Source: Sphingomonas rosea (GTDB taxonomy: Bacteria; Pseudomonadota; Alphaproteobacteria; Sphingomonadales; Sphingomonadaceae). From it: a stretch of DNA of 64,000 nt. Within the stretch, counting starts at the first letter, position 1, and each line of letters starts with the position of its first letter. The notes below the pieces were generated by a model that made no database searches, was not told where the DNA came from, and saw only the letters and a program-made list of their open reading frames with translations. Location of the stretch: positions 1,278,501 through 1,342,500 of the forward strand of contig NZ_BAABBR010000001.1 of NCBI RefSeq assembly GCF_039538065.1. The letters are read 5' to 3'. Positions 43,295-56,846 of the stretch are shown one piece after another. Position numbers and translations under genes: made by a program.

Positions 43295-43392
43295 GAAGCG
43301 TTGTCGCGCGAATTAGCCAGAGTCCGCAATGGGTCGGGAGCGGACACTCGCCGATCACGACACTTTCGCCGAGAAGGCATTGCGCGTGAGGC

Positions 43393-43466
43393 TGGAGCGG
43401 GTGAAGGGAATCGAACCCTCGTCGTAAGCTTGGAAGGCTTCTGCTCTACCATTGAGCTACACCCGC
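43393..43466 (-). tRNA. tRNA-Gly (anticodon TCC)
   Basis: Read on the minus strand: acceptor GCGGGTG pairs with CACCCGC before the discriminator T and an encoded CCA end. The D arm is GCTC...GAGC, the anticodon loop CTTCCAA gives TCC (Gly), and the T arm has GGTTCGATTCC. Length 74 nt including CCA, no variable arm. Confidence 0.97.
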
Positions 43467-43830
43467 GGTTCGCGGCGGTGGCCGCTGGTCGCTGATCGCC
43501 GGCGGGCCGTGCCGCGACGATGGCGGGCGATTGCCACGAGTGACGCCCCGCGGTCAACTCGGACGATGCGGGGAAGCTCGGCGCGCGATCTCGCCCGGCG
43601 GGGCATCGAGTCGCCTCAATAGCCCGGCGACCCGTTTTCCGTCCGGCCCAATGATCAAGCCGGCAACTTCCGCACTGTGTCAAAACTGCACGCTCGACGC
43701 GCGACAAATGCGCGAGGCTTTTCATTCAAAACGATAACGCGCATTAAACCCTTGTTAACTGATTCGCTTTGGCGGGAAGTTGGCGAGTATCCTTAGCGCG
43801 ACGCTAAGGAAGAGAGGGGGCTTGCTGTTC
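43467..43830. other. Intergenic region between tRNA-Gly and the pilus locus
   Basis: No convincing gene. The right half is more AT-rich (around 43720-43770) and probably holds the pilus promoter, but I see no confident -35/-10 pair. The only structure is the 8-bp hairpin at 43791-43809. Confidence 0.6.
43791..43809. repeat. 8-bp perfect hairpin in the pilin leader
   Basis: CCTTAGCG-CGA-CGCTAAGG, a perfect 8-bp inverted repeat with a 3-nt loop, directly before the GAGAGGGGG ribosome binding region of the first pilin gene. Could be an operator or an mRNA stabiliser. Confidence 0.45.
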
Positions 43831-44409
43831 ATGCGTCTTGTTGCGTCCAGCGTTACTCCCCTGCTTTTTCTGGCATTTGCGTCTCCGGCACTGGCCGCGA
43901 GCAATGTCGTCATTCCGACAAACCTGGTCCCGTCCTTGCGCTACGAAGTGCAGGGGACGATCGTGCCGGCCTGCACCTTTGCGCAAGGCGCGCGCGACAA
44001 CGAGATCGTCGGGCTCGCCAATCCCGCCAACGACACGGTCGATGCGGTGCGCATCGACCTGCCCTTCACCGTCCAGTGCAACTCGCCCGTGCGGGTCGCG
44101 ATGGTGTCGAACAATGGCGGGCTGAAGCATGTCGGCCCGGGCACCAGCGACCCGGCCTTCACCGCGCTCGTGCCTTATGATGCGGTGGTGAGCATGCCGA
44201 GCGGCCAGGCGGCGCTGCGCTGCACCAGCGGCGCGATGGCGAGCGACCAGGCCGCCTGCTCGGCACGCACCGCCGAGCCGGTCTCGGCCGGCCGCGGGCG
44301 GATCGCGGTCTCGGTGCCCGCGCAGGACCGGCTGCTGCTCGCCGGCCAGTATCAAGATCGAGTCACGCTGACCCTCACGCCGATCCTCGGCGGGGAGGGC
44401 GGTAGCTGA
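43831..44409 (+). CDS. Spore coat protein U / Csu-type pilin subunit 1
   Basis: 192 residues from the ATG at 43831, with signal peptide MRLVASSVTPLLFLAFASPA cleaved after ALA. An in-frame TTG at 43822 lies closer to the GAGAGGGGG ribosome site and could be the real start. The mature SCPU domain has the usual early Cys (VPACTFAQGA) and VQCNSPV, and the typical SNNGGLKHVG and SDPAFTALVPYD block, shared with the next gene. Subunits polymerise by donor-strand exchange. First gene of the archaic chaperone-usher locus. Confidence 0.88.
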   Translation: MRLVASSVTPLLFLAFASPALAASNVVIPTNLVPSLRYEVQGTIVPACTFAQGARDNEIVGLANPANDTVDAVRIDLPFTVQCNSPVRVAMVSNNGGLKHVGPGTSDPAFTALVPYDAVVSMPSGQAALRCTSGAMASDQAACSARTAEPVSAGRGRIAVSVPAQDRLLLAGQYQDRVTLTLTPILGGEGGS

Positions 44410-44536
44410 CACCACGCAATGCACGGGGGCGCCGCGCGTGCGGCCCGCTCGGCATGACCTCCGTCCGGTCTCCACGTTCCACCAGACGGTTTGACTGAAG
44501 GCGTCCCCCGGGCGCTCCCACGAAAGGGGAATATCC

Positions 44537-45139
44537 ATGAAGAAGTTCCTGATGATCGCCACCGCCGCCGCCACCCTCGCCACCCCGGCGATGGCTGCCG
44601 ACTGGCAGGGCCAGACCTACGGCCAGGACGCGGTCGGCCTCTATGACCTGGGCGCCAACGTCCAGACCTTCTGCAAGTTCGGCACCGTCAGCAGCGGCCA
44701 GAACGTCACCGGCACCACCGTGACACCGGGCGCGCCGGGCACCGCCGCCGAAGGCGACGGCTCGTTCGAGTTCGACATCCAGAACACTAGCGACGACACC
44801 GTCAAGGGTGCGTTCGGCCGCTACAAGATCGCCAATGCGGTCTGCAACACCAGCCACGACCTGACCGTCCAGTCGTCGAACGGTGGCCTCAGGAACACCG
44901 CCACCACGTCGGACTCGGCCTTCACCAGCCTCGTCCCCTATGACGTCGCGCTGCTGTTCGACGGCAACGGCTCGACCACCTCGTCGGACCGCGTCACCAC
45001 CGAAACCGCCATCTCGACCATCCGCGAAGCCCGCGCCGGTGCGTTCGAAGTCGGTGTCGAGGTGAAGGCCCAGGACAAGCTCCTGATCAAGGGCCGCTAC
45101 ACCGATCGCCTGGTCGCCAAGATCCGTCCGATCGTCTGA
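44537..45139 (+). CDS. Spore coat protein U / Csu-type pilin subunit 2 (probable major pilin)
   Basis: 200 residues with signal peptide MKKFLMIATAAATLATPAMA. The mature domain has CKF and VCNTSHDLT cysteines and the SSNGGLRNTATTSDSAFTSL block that parallels the previous gene, showing gene duplication. It is more polar and Thr/Gly-rich than subunit 1 and is followed by a strong hairpin, which would let it be made in excess, so it is probably the major pilin. AAAGGGG precedes the ATG by about eight bases. Confidence 0.88.
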   Translation: MKKFLMIATAAATLATPAMAADWQGQTYGQDAVGLYDLGANVQTFCKFGTVSSGQNVTGTTVTPGAPGTAAEGDGSFEFDIQNTSDDTVKGAFGRYKIANAVCNTSHDLTVQSSNGGLRNTATTSDSAFTSLVPYDVALLFDGNGSTTSSDRVTTETAISTIREARAGAFEVGVEVKAQDKLLIKGRYTDRLVAKIRPIV

Positions 45140-45156
45140 GCCATCGGCTAGTCGGA

Positions 45157-45187
45157 GAAGGGGGGCTCCCAAGCGGAGCTCCCCTTC
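45157..45187 (+). terminator. 12-bp hairpin between pilin and chaperone genes, attenuator-like
   Basis: Arms GAAGGGGGGCTC and GAGCTCCCCTTC pair over 12 bp with one G-T wobble around a 7-nt loop, followed by a short TTC run. Its position just after the probable major pilin suggests a partial terminator or 3' stabiliser giving more pilin than chaperone and usher. Confidence 0.6.
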
Positions 45188-45266
45188 TTCAACCTTCCGG
45201 TAAGGCTGAGCGGCTAAGCCCGGGGCCTTCGGTTCTCTCGCGAATCCACCACGAAAGTATGCGTCC

Positions 45267-46025
45267 ATGATGAAGTCCCGCCCGCGCGTGCTGCTTGCCC
45301 TGGCCGCGCTCCTGATGGGGATCTTCGCGCTGGCGACACCGAGCCTCGCGCTGCTGGTGCGCCCGATCATCATCGACCTCAATGCCAGCGGCACCGGCGT
45401 CAACGGCCAGATCGAAGTGGTCAACGACCGCAACAAGCCGATGGCGATCGAGATCAAGACCAACAGCTTCACGTTGCCCGAGCGCGGCGAGCTGGTGCTC
45501 GGCGCCGATGCCGGCAAAGACTTCCTGATCTTCCCAGCGATCGCGCAGCTTCCGCCCGGCGGCCGGCAGGTGTTCCGGATCCGCTACGTCGGCGATCCCG
45601 CGATCGCGCAGAGCAAGCTCTACATGTTCTCCTCGTCCGAGCTGCCGGTCAGCGACGCGCCCGACAACGGCAAGGCGCGGATCGACGTCCTCTATTCGAT
45701 CAGCTCGGTGGTCGCGGTGCGCCCGCCCAAATCGAAAGCCGCCATCTCGATCGCCTCGGTCGAGCGCTCGGTCGGCCCCGACAAGCAGCCGGGTATCCGG
45801 ATCCTGTTCCAGAACAAGGGCGCGGCGCACGGCTATGTCGGAAGCACCGTGCTCGACCTCCATTCGGGCGCGTGGCGCAAGTCGGTCAGCGCCGACGACA
45901 CCGGCAAGGCCTTCGGGCTCGGGCTGGTCCCGGCCGGCGCCCGGCGATCGCTGTTCATTCCGGTGGCGAACGTCCCCGCGAGCGGCGCCATCGACGTGAC
46001 GATCAAGGCCGCCGGCGAAGTCTGA
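45267..46025 (+). CDS. Pilus assembly chaperone (PapD-like, CsuC type)
   Basis: Periplasmic chaperone of 252 residues with two Ig-like domains. The signal peptide ends near SLA. Features are VRPIIIDLNASGTGVNGQIEV, the alternating hydrophobic G1 strand near RQVFRIRYVGDP, and a second domain from residue about 150. It holds subunits by donor-strand complementation and hands them to the usher. Located between pilin 2 and the usher, the Csu order. Confidence 0.9.
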   Translation: MMKSRPRVLLALAALLMGIFALATPSLALLVRPIIIDLNASGTGVNGQIEVVNDRNKPMAIEIKTNSFTLPERGELVLGADAGKDFLIFPAIAQLPPGGRQVFRIRYVGDPAIAQSKLYMFSSSELPVSDAPDNGKARIDVLYSISSVVAVRPPKSKAAISIASVERSVGPDKQPGIRILFQNKGAAHGYVGSTVLDLHSGAWRKSVSADDTGKAFGLGLVPAGARRSLFIPVANVPASGAIDVTIKAAGEV

Positions 46026-46032
46026 CCCCACC

Positions 46033-48537
46033 ATGCCCGGCCCCGCCCCTTCCCGCGCGCGCCGCGCCGCCGGCCTGCTGCTCGCCGGAAGCGCGTTACT
46101 CGGCGTGCCGGGGGGAGCACTTGCGCAGGACGCCGCCGCGCCGATCGGGCCGAACCCCGCCGCCATCGCCTCCACCACCGGCAAGCTCAACACGACGGGT
46201 CGGCCGATCGACCTCGTCGTCCCCTTGCGCGAGCGCGTGCCGCTCGGCCAGGTCGCGATCCGGATCGCGCCGGACGACAGCGTCACCGTCTCGGTCGCCG
46301 ACCTCGCCGCCGCGCTCGGCCGCGCCGCGACCCCGGCCTTCCTCGACAAGATCCGCGCCGTTCCCGCGAGCGACGGCTATGCGACGCTCGGTGCCGTCGA
46401 AGCGGCTGGGCTCAAGCTGGCGTTCGATCCGGCGGCGCTCGACCTTGCGGCGAGCTTCGACGCGTCGGGCCGGCCCGACCGGACGCTCGGCCTCGGCTTC
46501 GCCCGCGACGGCGTCGGGGTCCTTCCCGACACCTCGCCCAGTTTCGCGGCCTATCTCTCCTACCAGGGCAGCCTCGACTGGATCACCCGCGGCAGCGATC
46601 GCGGGCTTCGCCGGCCGATCGCCAATTTCGACCTCAATGGCCGGCTGTTCAATCTCGTCAGCTTCGAGAACCAGTTCACCTACGACGGCAATCGCGCGCC
46701 CAGTTTCAGCCGGTTCGCCTCGCGGCTGATCTACGACCGGCCCGACAGCTCGCTGCGCTTCCAGGGCGGCGACCTGTTCTCGATCCCGCAGGTGTTTCAG
46801 GACCAGCCCGAGCTCGCGGGCATCGGCGTCACCAAGCTGCTGCGCGAGTTCCGGCCCGACCGGGTCTATACCGCGAGCGCGGGGCGGCGGATCACGCTCA
46901 ACGATCCCGCCACGGTGACGGTGATCGTCAACGGCGCGCCGAGCCAGACGCTGCGGCTCGATCCGGGCAATTACAATCTCGAGGACCTGCCGCTGACCGG
47001 CGGAGCGAACAACGTCCAGCTGCTGATCGAGGACCCCGCGGGCGGGCGGCGGCTGGTGACGTTCGACTTCTTCCTCGACAGTGAGCTCCTCGCCAAGGGC
47101 ATCGACGAATATGATGCGAAGCTCGGCATCCGCAGCGATTACGACAACGGCCGCCGCCGCTATTTCGGGAACCAGCCGCTGGTCACCGGTTTCTACCGCC
47201 GCGGCCTGTCCGAACAGCTGACCGCGGGCGCGAACATCCAGGCGACGCAGCGGCGCCAGCAGGTCGGTGCGGAGGCGATCCTGGGCACGCCGGTCGGGCT
47301 GTTCACCGCCAACGCCTCGGTCAGCCATTTGCGCGACTTCGGCAGCGGCTATGCGGCGCGGCTCCAGTATCGCTATTCCTCGCCGCTCGCGCAGGAGCTG
47401 GGCGCGCGCCGGATCGACCTCTTCGCCGAGCATCGCAGCGTCAATTTCGGCGGGGTCGAGACCGAGCGGCCGGGCAATAGCACCGCCTGGTTCTTCTCGG
47501 GACGCTACAGCCAGCCGGTCAGCCGGCGGCTCTCCTTCGGGCTCGGCGCCGACTATCAGATCGGCCGGCGGGGCGCGCCCAACCGCTATGCCGTGCGCGG
47601 CAGCGCGGGCTATTCCTTCGCGAACGGCATGCAGATCAACGCCTCGGCCGGGTTCGAGCAGCGCGCCGGCGCGGTGTTCGGCGCAACCTTCTTCTGGCGG
47701 CGGACCCGCAACACGCTGGTCACCGCGCAATATGACAGCCGCCTCGACGACGCGCGGGTGGGCTATTTCTATTCGCCGCAGCGGGCGATCGACGCCATCG
47801 CCTGGAACATCGAGGCGAGCCGCACCAATGGCATCTCGGGACTGAACGGGACCGCGGTGTGGCGGACCAATCGCGGCGACCTCGAGCTGTCGCAGCGCAC
47901 CGCCCTGTTCGGCGGCGTCAGCCAGAATCGGACGGTACAGACCTCCGCCCGGGCCCGCGGCACCATCGCGTTCGCCGACGGGCAGTTCGCGCTCGGCCGT
48001 TATCTGACCGACAGCTTCGCGATCATCGCGCCCCACCGCAGCCTCAAGGGTGCGCAAGTGGTGGTCGGGAGCCGGGTCAGCGAGCAGGTCGAGGCGCGCA
48101 GCGGAACGCTCGGTCCGGCGCTGGTCGCCATCTCGAGCTATTCGCCGCGCGCGGTCTATTTCAACGTGCCCGACGCGCCCGACGGCTATTCGATCGGCGA
48201 GGGCAACGAGTCGATCTACGCCTGGCTGCACAGCGGCCACCGGGTCGTCGTCGGCTCGGACTATAACGTGACGGTGATCGGGACCCTCGTCGATGCGCGC
48301 GGCGACCCGGTCGCGCTGGCCGCAGGGAGCGCGCGCCGGACCGACATCGCCGACGGGCCCACGGTCCCGATCTTCACCAATCGCGAGGGCAAGCTCGGCG
48401 CGTCGGGCCTGTCGCCGGGCCGGTGGCAGATTGCCGCCGGGGCCAACCTCTACGACCTCGTCATTCCCGAGAAGGCGGATTCCTTCGTCGACCTTGCAAC
48501 GCTCCGCCCGACCGGGCGCCGGGAGAAGCGACCATGA
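46033..48537 (+). CDS. Outer-membrane usher (FimD/CsuD type)
   Basis: 834-residue outer-membrane secretion pore for pili. The signal peptide ends near ALAQD. An N-terminal periplasmic domain (about 40-170) is followed by the 24-strand barrel with a plug (about 300-370: LNDPATVTVIVNGAPSQTLR, GNYNLEDLPLTGGANNV). The C-terminal domain includes RVVVGSDYNVTVIG and GKLGASGLSPGRW. It begins 7 bp after the chaperone, and its stop overlaps the tip gene start (ATGA), so all are translated together. Length normal for archaic ushers. Confidence 0.94.
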   Translation: MPGPAPSRARRAAGLLLAGSALLGVPGGALAQDAAAPIGPNPAAIASTTGKLNTTGRPIDLVVPLRERVPLGQVAIRIAPDDSVTVSVADLAAALGRAATPAFLDKIRAVPASDGYATLGAVEAAGLKLAFDPAALDLAASFDASGRPDRTLGLGFARDGVGVLPDTSPSFAAYLSYQGSLDWITRGSDRGLRRPIANFDLNGRLFNLVSFENQFTYDGNRAPSFSRFASRLIYDRPDSSLRFQGGDLFSIPQVFQDQPELAGIGVTKLLREFRPDRVYTASAGRRITLNDPATVTVIVNGAPSQTLRLDPGNYNLEDLPLTGGANNVQLLIEDPAGGRRLVTFDFFLDSELLAKGIDEYDAKLGIRSDYDNGRRRYFGNQPLVTGFYRRGLSEQLTAGANIQATQRRQQVGAEAILGTPVGLFTANASVSHLRDFGSGYAARLQYRYSSPLAQELGARRIDLFAEHRSVNFGGVETERPGNSTAWFFSGRYSQPVSRRLSFGLGADYQIGRRGAPNRYAVRGSAGYSFANGMQINASAGFEQRAGAVFGATFFWRRTRNTLVTAQYDSRLDDARVGYFYSPQRAIDAIAWNIEASRTNGISGLNGTAVWRTNRGDLELSQRTALFGGVSQNRTVQTSARARGTIAFADGQFALGRYLTDSFAIIAPHRSLKGAQVVVGSRVSEQVEARSGTLGPALVAISSYSPRAVYFNVPDAPDGYSIGEGNESIYAWLHSGHRVVVGSDYNVTVIGTLVDARGDPVALAAGSARRTDIADGPTVPIFTNREGKLGASGLSPGRWQIAAGANLYDLVIPEKADSFVDLATLRPTGRREKRP

Positions 48538-49418
48538 CCCAATGGACCATCCTCGCGGGCGCCGCGCTCATTGCCGCGCTGCCGGTGACGCCCGCTGCGG
48601 CCGACAATGGCTGCGCGGTCGCGGCGCCATCGATCCAGCCGCAGACCGTGGTCGTGACCTACGACCCGTTCGACGCGGCGACCGCCAACTCGGACTTCCA
48701 GATCCGGCTCGAGACGAGCGGCTGCCCGCTCAACCGCAACCTCTTTCTCGAGATCGATCCGGTGGACGCGACGCAGAGCGACGGCACCTCGATCCGCTTC
48801 GCGGGCACCGGCGGAAACAGCCTGCTCGCGGCGATCAGCGACCAGCGCGGCGGGCAAGGCCATGGCCGCGACGACTTCTTCAACGTCATCGCCGGGACCG
48901 CGACCTATTATCTGGTGGTCCCGCGCGGGCAGGTGGTGCCGCCGGGCGACTATCGCGCGCAGGTCCGCGCCGCGGTGCGGCTCAACAACGGCAAGGGCGA
49001 ACCCGAAGCCCAGACCCCGTTCGAAATCGTGATCCGGGTCGGCGCGGCGATCGGGCTCGTCCCGGCGATCGGACGCGGGCTCGACCTTGGCGAACTGCGC
49101 GACGGCGACCGCGCCGATGCGCCCGTCACCTTCGACGCTTATGCCAACGTCCCCTACCGGCTGACCGTGCGCTCGGACTTCGGCTATGTGCTGCGCCGCG
49201 GCGGGGTCGCGACCAGCAACGGACCGGCCTATCTGCCGCAGCTCGACAGCGACGTGCTGGCGACCGGCACGCCGCAGCGCGACTATCCGATCCCGCCCTC
49301 GGGCATGTACCGCCGGCGCCATAGCCTCGACGTGCAGGTGCCGAGCATCGCCGGGCAGCAGGCCGGGGTCTATCGCGATTATCTGACGGTGGAGATCGGC
49401 GCCCGCCTCGGCGAGTGA
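48534..49418 (+). CDS. Csu-type pilus tip protein candidate (CsuE-like)
   Basis: 294 residues, signal peptide MTQWTILAGAALIAALPVTP with cleavage near AAA. The mature protein has two cysteines early (NGCAVAA, TSGCPLN) and two beta-rich halves, the second carrying SCPU-like features (ALNNG, FEIVIRVGAAIGLVPAIGRG, VTFDAYANVPYRLTVRSDF). The position after the usher and the two-domain length match a tip adhesin of the archaic family. Its start overlaps the usher stop by 4 nt. The adhesive role is inferred from position. Confidence 0.8.
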   Translation: MTQWTILAGAALIAALPVTPAAADNGCAVAAPSIQPQTVVVTYDPFDAATANSDFQIRLETSGCPLNRNLFLEIDPVDATQSDGTSIRFAGTGGNSLLAAISDQRGGQGHGRDDFFNVIAGTATYYLVVPRGQVVPPGDYRAQVRAAVRLNNGKGEPEAQTPFEIVIRVGAAIGLVPAIGRGLDLGELRDGDRADAPVTFDAYANVPYRLTVRSDFGYVLRRGGVATSNGPAYLPQLDSDVLATGTPQRDYPIPPSGMYRRRHSLDVQVPSIAGQQAGVYRDYLTVEIGARLGE

Positions 49419-49434
49419 TGCGCTCCGGCCGTGC

Positions 49435-49836
49435 CTAGAGCGGCATGACCGACAGGTGGACCCGAACGGGCTGCGACCGGTCGACCTGGCGCGCGGCCTC
49501 GAGCGCCCAGAAACGCTGGAGCCGGCGCGGGCCGCTGGCGGTGAAGATCGCGACGCCATCATCGCCGATCGCGGCGCGCTCGGTCCCGGCGCGAACGGTG
49601 CCCGCGGCAAGGTTGGTGAAGCTCGCGCTGACGCGGTAGACGCCGGGCATGTTGCAGGTCTCGGCGACGAGGCCGATCGCGCCATCCTCACCGACGTCCC
49701 CGGCGGGCGCGTCGATCTTGCAGAAGGACCTGACCTCTGCGCCGAGCGAGAGGTCGGCCTCGGTCGGCTCGGCCGATGCCGCGGTGGCGAAGAAGGCCGC
49801 GCCGGCCAGCGCCATCATGTATCCGATTGAACGCAA
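49435..49836 (-). CDS. Secreted pilin-like protein, opposite strand to the pilus operon
   Basis: 133 residues from the TTG at 49836, chosen because AGGAGG lies five bases upstream and it gives a good signal peptide (MRSIGYMMALAGAAFFATAA, cleaved before EPTEAD). The mature part has two cysteines (RSFCKID, AETCNMPGVY) and a beta-strand-rich end (ALEAARQVDRSQPVRVHLSV) like SCPU-type subunits. It converges on the tip gene with 16 bp between stops. It could be an accessory pilin with separate control, or unrelated. Confidence 0.7.
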   Translation of the reverse strand: MRSIGYMMALAGAAFFATAASAEPTEADLSLGAEVRSFCKIDAPAGDVGEDGAIGLVAETCNMPGVYRVSASFTNLAAGTVRAGTERAAIGDDGVAIFTASGPRRLQRFWALEAARQVDRSQPVRVHLSVMPL

Positions 49837-49954
49837 CGCGACCTCCTGACGATCCCAAGGCGTCCGGGCATAAGGGCGCAACCTCTCGATTTGGTTAAGC
49901 AGGGGCGAGGAGTGGACCTTGTTGCGCGGCGCGCCGGGCGGTAGCGCGTCGGCG

Positions 49955-50689
49955 ATGCCCGCCACTCCCGCCTGGCCGCCCCGCGCACTTCCCCGGCTGT
50001 TCGTCGAGCAGCCGCTGGCCGACGGCGCGGCGGTGCTGCTCGAGGGCAAGCCCGCGCATTACCTCGCCAATGTCCTCCGCCTGGGCGAGGGCGCGGAGGT
50101 GCTGCTGTTCGATGGGGCGAGCGGCGAGTGGCGCGCGGCGATCCGCGGGGCGACGAAGAAGCGGCTGGTTCTCGAGGTGGTCGAGCGCACGCGCGAGGCC
50201 GAGGTGCTGCCGCCGCTCACGCTCGCCTTCGCGCCGGTCAAGCGCGCGCCGCTCGAATGGCTGGTCGAGAAAGCGACCGAGCTCGGCGTCGCGCGGCTGC
50301 AGCCGGTGGTGACGCAGCGCACCGTGGTCGAGCGGATGAACCCGGCGCGGCTCGCGCTGATCGCGGTCGAGGCGGCCGAGCAATGCGGGCGGACCCGGTT
50401 GCCCGAGATCGCGGAGTCGATGCCGCTCGCGAAACTGCTCAGCGACCCGCCCGCGCCGATCCTGTTCGCCGACGAGACCGGCGGGAGGCCCTTGGGCGAA
50501 GCGGTGACACCCGGCGCGGCGGCCTGCATCCTGATCGGGCCCGAGGGCGGGTTCACGCCCGACGAGCGCGACGCGATCCTCGCGGCCGGCGCGAGCGGGA
50601 TCGGGCTGGGACCTCGGATCCTGCGCGCCGAAACTGCCGCTTTGGCAGCCGTAAGCCTGTATATGGCGAGCGCCGGCGATTGGCGCTAA
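49955..50689 (+). CDS. rsmE: 16S rRNA (uracil-1498-N3)-methyltransferase RsmE
   Basis: SPOUT methyltransferase of 244 residues from the ATG at 49955 (MPATPAWPPRALPRLFVEQP); the open frame starts 12 residues earlier. N-terminal PUA-like domain (about 10-75) with HYLANVLRLGEG, then the knot domain with KATELGVARLQPVVTQRTV, IGPEGGFTPDERD and LGPRILRAETAAL. Normal length. It heads a group with gshA and pip, with short gaps. Confidence 0.95.
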   Translation: MPATPAWPPRALPRLFVEQPLADGAAVLLEGKPAHYLANVLRLGEGAEVLLFDGASGEWRAAIRGATKKRLVLEVVERTREAEVLPPLTLAFAPVKRAPLEWLVEKATELGVARLQPVVTQRTVVERMNPARLALIAVEAAEQCGRTRLPEIAESMPLAKLLSDPPAPILFADETGGRPLGEAVTPGAAACILIGPEGGFTPDERDAILAAGASGIGLGPRILRAETAALAAVSLYMASAGDWR

Positions 50690-50699
50690 CGCGGCGACC

Positions 50700-55548
<4,849 letters not shown>

Positions 55549-55554
55549 CGGGCC

Positions 55555-56433
55555 CTACCTCTTTCCTCCAGCGGTCTTCTTCGCCGGCGCGGATTTCTTC
55601 GTCGCGGCGGGTTTCTTCGCGGCAGGCTTCGCGGCGCTTTCCCCGCCGTCGCCGAGGCTCTTCTTGAGGGCCGCCATCAGGTCGATGACGTTGCTCTTCG
55701 CGGGTTTGTCGGAGTCCTTGTCCTGGATGACGAGACCCCCGCCCTTCTTCTTGCGCTTCTCCTCGATCAGGCCCTTCAACGCATCGACGTAGCGATTGTG
55801 GAATTCGCCCGCGTCGAACTTGCCGCTCTTCTTGTCGATCAAGGTGGTGGCGAGTTCGAGGAGGTCGGCGTCGGGCTCGGCGTCCTCGATGTCGCGGAAA
55901 TAGCTCGACGCCTTGTTGAGTTCGTCGGCGTAGCGGAGCGTTTCCATCAGCATGCCGCGCCCGCACGGCTTGATCGCGACGACATATTCCTGCCCGCGCA
56001 TGGCGAGTTGGCCGACCCCGACCTTGCGCGCCCGGCGCAGCGCCTCGCGCAGGACGATGAATGCTTCCTCGGCGAGGTCGTCGGCGGGCACGACGAAATA
56101 GGGCTTTTCGTAATACAGCGGGTCGATGTCGTCGACGTCGACGAAATGCGCGAGTTCGAGCGTCTTGCGGCTCTCGAGCTTCACGCTCTCGATCTCCTCG
56201 GGTTCGAGAAGGACATACTCGCCCTTCGAAATCTCGAAGCCCTTGACGATGTCGTCGGTGCTGACCGGGCCGACGCCCGGCACGACCTTCTCATATTTGA
56301 TCCTTTTGCCCGAAGGCTCGTGGATCTGGTGGAAGGCGATTCCCGCGCCCGACTTGGACGCCGGGTAGATTTCGACCGGGATCGAGACGAGGGCGAGGCG
56401 GATCTGTCCGCGCCAGCTGGGACGAGCGGCCAT
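55555..56433 (-). CDS. ku: Non-homologous end joining protein Ku
   Basis: Binds broken DNA ends as a homodimer and recruits LigD. 292 residues with the Ku core (about 1-230: RPSWRGQIRLALVSIPVEIY, EPSGKRIKYEK, DIDPLYYEKPYFV). A basic tail rich in Ala, Lys and Pro from about residue 255 can contact DNA. Directly precedes ligD in the same operon. A divergent small membrane gene starts at 56511; no SOS-type site was noticed between them. Confidence 0.96.
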   Translation of the reverse strand: MAARPSWRGQIRLALVSIPVEIYPASKSGAGIAFHQIHEPSGKRIKYEKVVPGVGPVSTDDIVKGFEISKGEYVLLEPEEIESVKLESRKTLELAHFVDVDDIDPLYYEKPYFVVPADDLAEEAFIVLREALRRARKVGVGQLAMRGQEYVVAIKPCGRGMLMETLRYADELNKASSYFRDIEDAEPDADLLELATTLIDKKSGKFDAGEFHNRYVDALKGLIEEKRKKKGGGLVIQDKDSDKPAKSNVIDLMAALKKSLGDGGESAAKPAAKKPAATKKSAPAKKTAGGKR

Positions 56434-56510
56434 GGTGCAAGCTCCACGAGAAAATCGTTACGCAAGGGAATCGCTTGGGGAGGCGCGACGGTTCCGATAG
56501 ATTGGCGGGC

Positions 56511-56843
56511 ATGGCCAATCCGATCCTCACCACCGCCATCATCAACGCGGCGAACGCGGGCCAGGCGAGCAGCAGCGGCGTGCTGGCCGACCTGAAGAAG
56601 AAGGGGGCGGTCAACGCCAAGACCGCCGCCGCGCCCGACCTCAGCCTCAAGGGCGCGGACAAGGTGGTGCGGGCACTGGCCGACAAGGGCCTGCTGCGGA
56701 GCGCAGGCGAGGGCCGCTACTGGATCGACCAGGACGCCGTCGCGGCGGCCAATTCGCGTGCCACCTACATGGCGCTGATCGTAGTCGCCTTCCTGCTCAG
56801 CGCCGGGGCGAGTCTCGTCGCGATCCTCAGCCGGCTGAGCTGA
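56511..56843 (+). CDS. Small C-terminal membrane-anchored protein
   Basis: 110 residues from the ATG at 56511 (MANPILTTAIINAANAGQAS); the open frame starts 12 residues earlier. A winged-helix-like stretch (VVRALADKGLLRSAGEGRYW) occupies the middle, and one membrane helix ends the protein (MALIVVAFLLSAGASLVAIL). I know no family. It is divergent from ku and convergent with phoB. Confidence 0.65.
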   Translation: MANPILTTAIINAANAGQASSSGVLADLKKKGAVNAKTAAAPDLSLKGADKVVRALADKGLLRSAGEGRYWIDQDAVAAANSRATYMALIVVAFLLSAGASLVAILSRLS

Positions 56844-56846
56844 GCC

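Noticed and set aside
43467..43725. Open frame running through tRNA-Gly
   Set aside because: It crosses the tRNA gene and has a random composition; no ribosome site.
46096..48240. 714-codon open frame on the minus strand
   Set aside because: Antisense to the usher gene; Arg/Asp/Ala-rich with no domain.
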